A stretch of DNA of 64,000 nt. Origin: Lineus longissimus (taxonomy: Eukaryota; Nemertea; Pilidiophora; Heteronemertea; Lineidae). This document shows positions 61,601-64,000 of the stretch, piece by piece. The stretch is taken from positions 19,330,039-19,394,038 of the forward strand of contig NC_088317.1 of NCBI RefSeq assembly GCF_910592395.1, given 5' to 3'. Positions within the stretch are counted from its first letter, which is position 1. Every line of letters begins with the position of its first letter. The notes under the pieces were generated by a model, which saw only the letters and a program-made list of their open reading frames with translations, had not been told where the DNA came from and searched no databases. The translations under genes were made by a program, and so were the position numbers.

Positions 61601-64000
61601 TCTCACCCTTTGAAGAGAACAACCTACTGTCTTTGATACACCTTGAATAGCTAGCTCCTTATCCAGTACATCTCACCCTTTGAAGAGAACAACCTACTGT
61701 CTTTGATACACCTTGAATAGCTAGCTCCTCTTCAGTACATCTCATCCTTTGATGAGAACAACCTACTGACTTTGATACACCTTGAATAGCTAGCTCCTCT
61801 TCAGTACATCTCACCCTTTGAAGAGAACAACCTACTGTCTTTGATACACCTTGAATAGCTAGCTCCTCATCCAGTACATCTCATCATTTGATGAGAACAA
61901 CCTACTGTCTTTGAGACACCTTGAATAGCTAGCTTCTCTTCAGTACATCTCACCCTTTGAAGAGAGCAACCTATTTTCTTTGAGACACCTTGAATAGCTA
62001 GCTCCTCTTCAGTGCATCTCACCCTTTGGAGAGAGCAACTTACTATCTTTGAGACACCTTGAATAGCTAGCTCCTCTTCAGTACATCTCACCCTTTGAAG
62101 AGAGCAACCTATTGTCTTTGAGACACCTTGAATAGCTAGCTCCTCTTCAGTACATCTCACCCTTTGAAGAGAGCAACCTATTGTCTTTGAGACACCTTGA
62201 ATAGCAAGCTCCTCATCCAGTACATCTCACCCTTTGGAGAGAGCAACCTATTGTCTTTGAGACACCTTGAATAGCTAGCTCCTCTTCAGTACATCTCACC
62301 CTTTGAAGAGAGCAACCTATTGTCTTTGAGACACCATGAATAGCTAGCTCCTCATCCAGTACATCTCACCCTTTGGAGAAAACAACTTACTATCTTTGAG
62401 ACACCTTCAATAGCTACCTCGTCATCCAGTACATCTCATCCTTTGAAGAGAACATCCTACTGTCTTTGATACACCTTGAATAGCAAGCTCCTCATCCAGT
62501 ACATATCACCCTTTGAAGAGAACAACCTACTATCTTTGATACACCTTGAATAGCTAGCTCCTCATCCAGTACATCTCACCCTTTGAAGAGAACAACCTAT
62601 TGTCTTTGATACACCTTGAATAGCTAGCTCCTCTTCAGTACATCTCACCCTTTGAAGAGAGCAACTTATTGTCTTTGATACACCTTGAATAGCTAGCTCC
62701 TCATCCAGTACATCTCACCCTTTGAAGAGAGCAACCTATTGTCTTTGATACACCTTGAATAGCTAGCTCCTCTTCAGTACATCTCAGCCTTTGAAAAAAA
62801 CATCTTCCTGTCTTTGAGACACCTTGAATAGCTAGCTCCTTATCCAGTACATCTCAGCCTTTGAAGAGAGCAACCTATTGTCTTTGAGACACCTTGAATA
62901 GCTAGCTCCTCTTCAGTACATCTTACCCTTTGAAGAGAACAACCTATTGTCTTTGAGACACCTTGAATAGCTAGCTCCTCATCCAGTACATCTCACCCTT
63001 TGAAGAGAGCAACTTATTGTCGTTGAGACCTATTGAATAGCTAGCTCCTCACCAAGTACATCTCACCCTTTGAAGAGAGCAACCTATTGTCTTTGAGACA
63101 CCTTGAATAGCTAGCTCCTCTTCAGTGCATCTCACCCTTTGGAGAGAGCAACTTACTATCTTTGAGACACCTTGAATAGCTAGCTCCTCTTCAGTACATC
63201 TCACCCTTTGAAGAGAGCAACCTATTGTCTTTGAGACACCTTGAATAGCTAGCTCCTCTTCAGTACATCTCACCCTTTGAAGAGAGCAACCTATTGTCTT
63301 TGAGACACCTTGAATAGCAAGCTCCTCATCCAGTACATCTCACCCTTTGGAGAGAGCAACCTATTGTCTTTGAGACACCTTGAATAGCTAGCTCCTCACC
63401 AAGTACATCTCACCCTTTGAAGAGAGCAACCTATTGTCTTTGAGACACCTTGAAAAGCTAGCTCCTCTTCAGTACATCTCACCCTTTGAAGAGAGCAACC
63501 TATTGTCTTTGAGACACCTTGAATAGCTAGCGCCTCTTCAGTACATCTCACCCTTTGAAGAGAGCAACCTATTGTCTTTGAGACCCATTGAATAGCTAGC
63601 TCCTCACCAAGTACATCTCACCCTTTGAAGAGAGCAACCTATTGTCTTTGAGACACCTTGAATAGCTAGCTCCTCTTCAAAGCATCTCACCCTTTGAAGA
63701 GAGCAACCTATTGTCTTTGAGACACCTTGAATAGCTAGCTCCTCTTCAGTACATCTCAGCCTTTGAAAAAAACATCCTCCTGTCTTTGAGACACCTTGAA
63801 TAGCTAGCTCCTTATCCAGTACATCTCAGCCTTTGAAGAGAGCAACCTATTGTCTTTGAGACACCTTGAATAGCTAGCTCCTCATCCAGTACATCTCACC
63901 CTTTGAAGAGAGCAACCTATTGTCTTTGAGACCCATTGAATAGCTAGCTCCTCACCAAGTACATCTCACCCTTTGAAGAGAGCAACCTATTGTCTTTGAG
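43690..64000. repeat. 69/70-bp satellite array, about 290 units, continues past the window
   Basis: The unit begins ACACCTTGAATAGCTAGCTC and contains CATCTCACCCTTTGAAGAGA and GCAACCTATTGTCTTTGAG. Two length classes exist: 69 bp (CTCTTCAGTAC) and 70 bp (CTCATCCAGTAC or CTCACCAAGTAC). The left edge copies (43690-43800) are the most diverged. Higher-order organisation is evident: the stretch from about 49,800 recurs 3480 bp later to about 57,880 with very few changes, and shorter blocks (for example 277 bp near 45.8-46.3 kb) are also duplicated. The minus strand of the 69-bp form is an open 23-codon repeat (TEEELAIQGVSK...CSLQRVRC), broken by every 70-bp unit. No genes lie inside. Confidence 0.98.

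Noticed and set aside
43690-64000. CRISPR-like or TALE-like repeat array
   Set aside because: The units are contiguous with no unique spacers, the genome is eukaryotic, and the 23-codon frame is broken by every 70-bp unit.

Overview
The window is animal (metazoan) nuclear DNA: spliced genes with GT-AG introns, DNA transposons with terminal inverted repeats, a LINE remnant and many minisatellites. No bacterial operon, CRISPR array, tRNA or rRNA was seen. Gene content (a SCHIP1 homologue, a SWI5 homologue, a Ly6/three-finger protein, a PIF/Harbinger element) indicates a bilaterian that is not a typical vertebrate. The density of tandem arrays, several of them straddling exon-intron junctions, reminds me of amphioxus (cephalochordate); that is a guess from memory, and a lophotrochozoan or other marine invertebrate is not excluded.

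Layout. 1-2260: two minisatellites (58-bp and 31-bp units). 2830-10155 (+): a complete seven-exon SCHIP1 homologue of 384 codons, whose introns carry a MITE-like element and 63-, 42- and 105-bp tandem arrays. 10156-15385: probable 3' UTR and intergenic DNA with a perfect 49-bp-arm hairpin and a 41-bp array that carries AATAAA in every unit. 15986-18614 (-): a complete four-exon Ly6/uPAR three-finger protein gene with a 40-bp minisatellite in intron 1. 21521-22686 (+): the 3' four exons of SWI5 (5' end not found). 23400-24409: orphan exon candidates. 24940-30460: AT-rich tandem repeat and interspersed repeat, then a 4.6-kb PIF/Harbinger transposon nested in an older palindromic element. Its transposase has two lesions, but its Myb/SANT-like partner gene is intact. 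31290-32440: four copies of a 302-bp repeat. 32868-37408: exon-like segments that I cannot join into one gene. 36.7-41.1 kb: several MITEs. 41490-42943: LINE 3' end next to a degenerate CRAL-TRIO-like gene. 43690-64000: a 69/70-bp satellite array of about 290 units that runs off the window and has higher-order structure (a 3480-bp period).

The most unusual theme is repeated tandem duplication of short segments that span splice sites. It is seen at the SCHIP1 exon 5 donor (8 copies, 105 bp), at a SWI5 acceptor (2 copies) and donor (4 copies, 61 bp), at an unassigned exon near 34.9 kb (3 copies, 46 bp), and as a partial exon duplication near 42.2 kb. In the SCHIP1 and SWI5 cases the outermost true site gives the conserved reading frame, and the nearest decoy leads to an early stop. 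The genes do not form an obvious pathway: SCHIP1 is a cortical/Hippo-linked adaptor, SWI5 a recombination cofactor, and Ly6 a surface protein.
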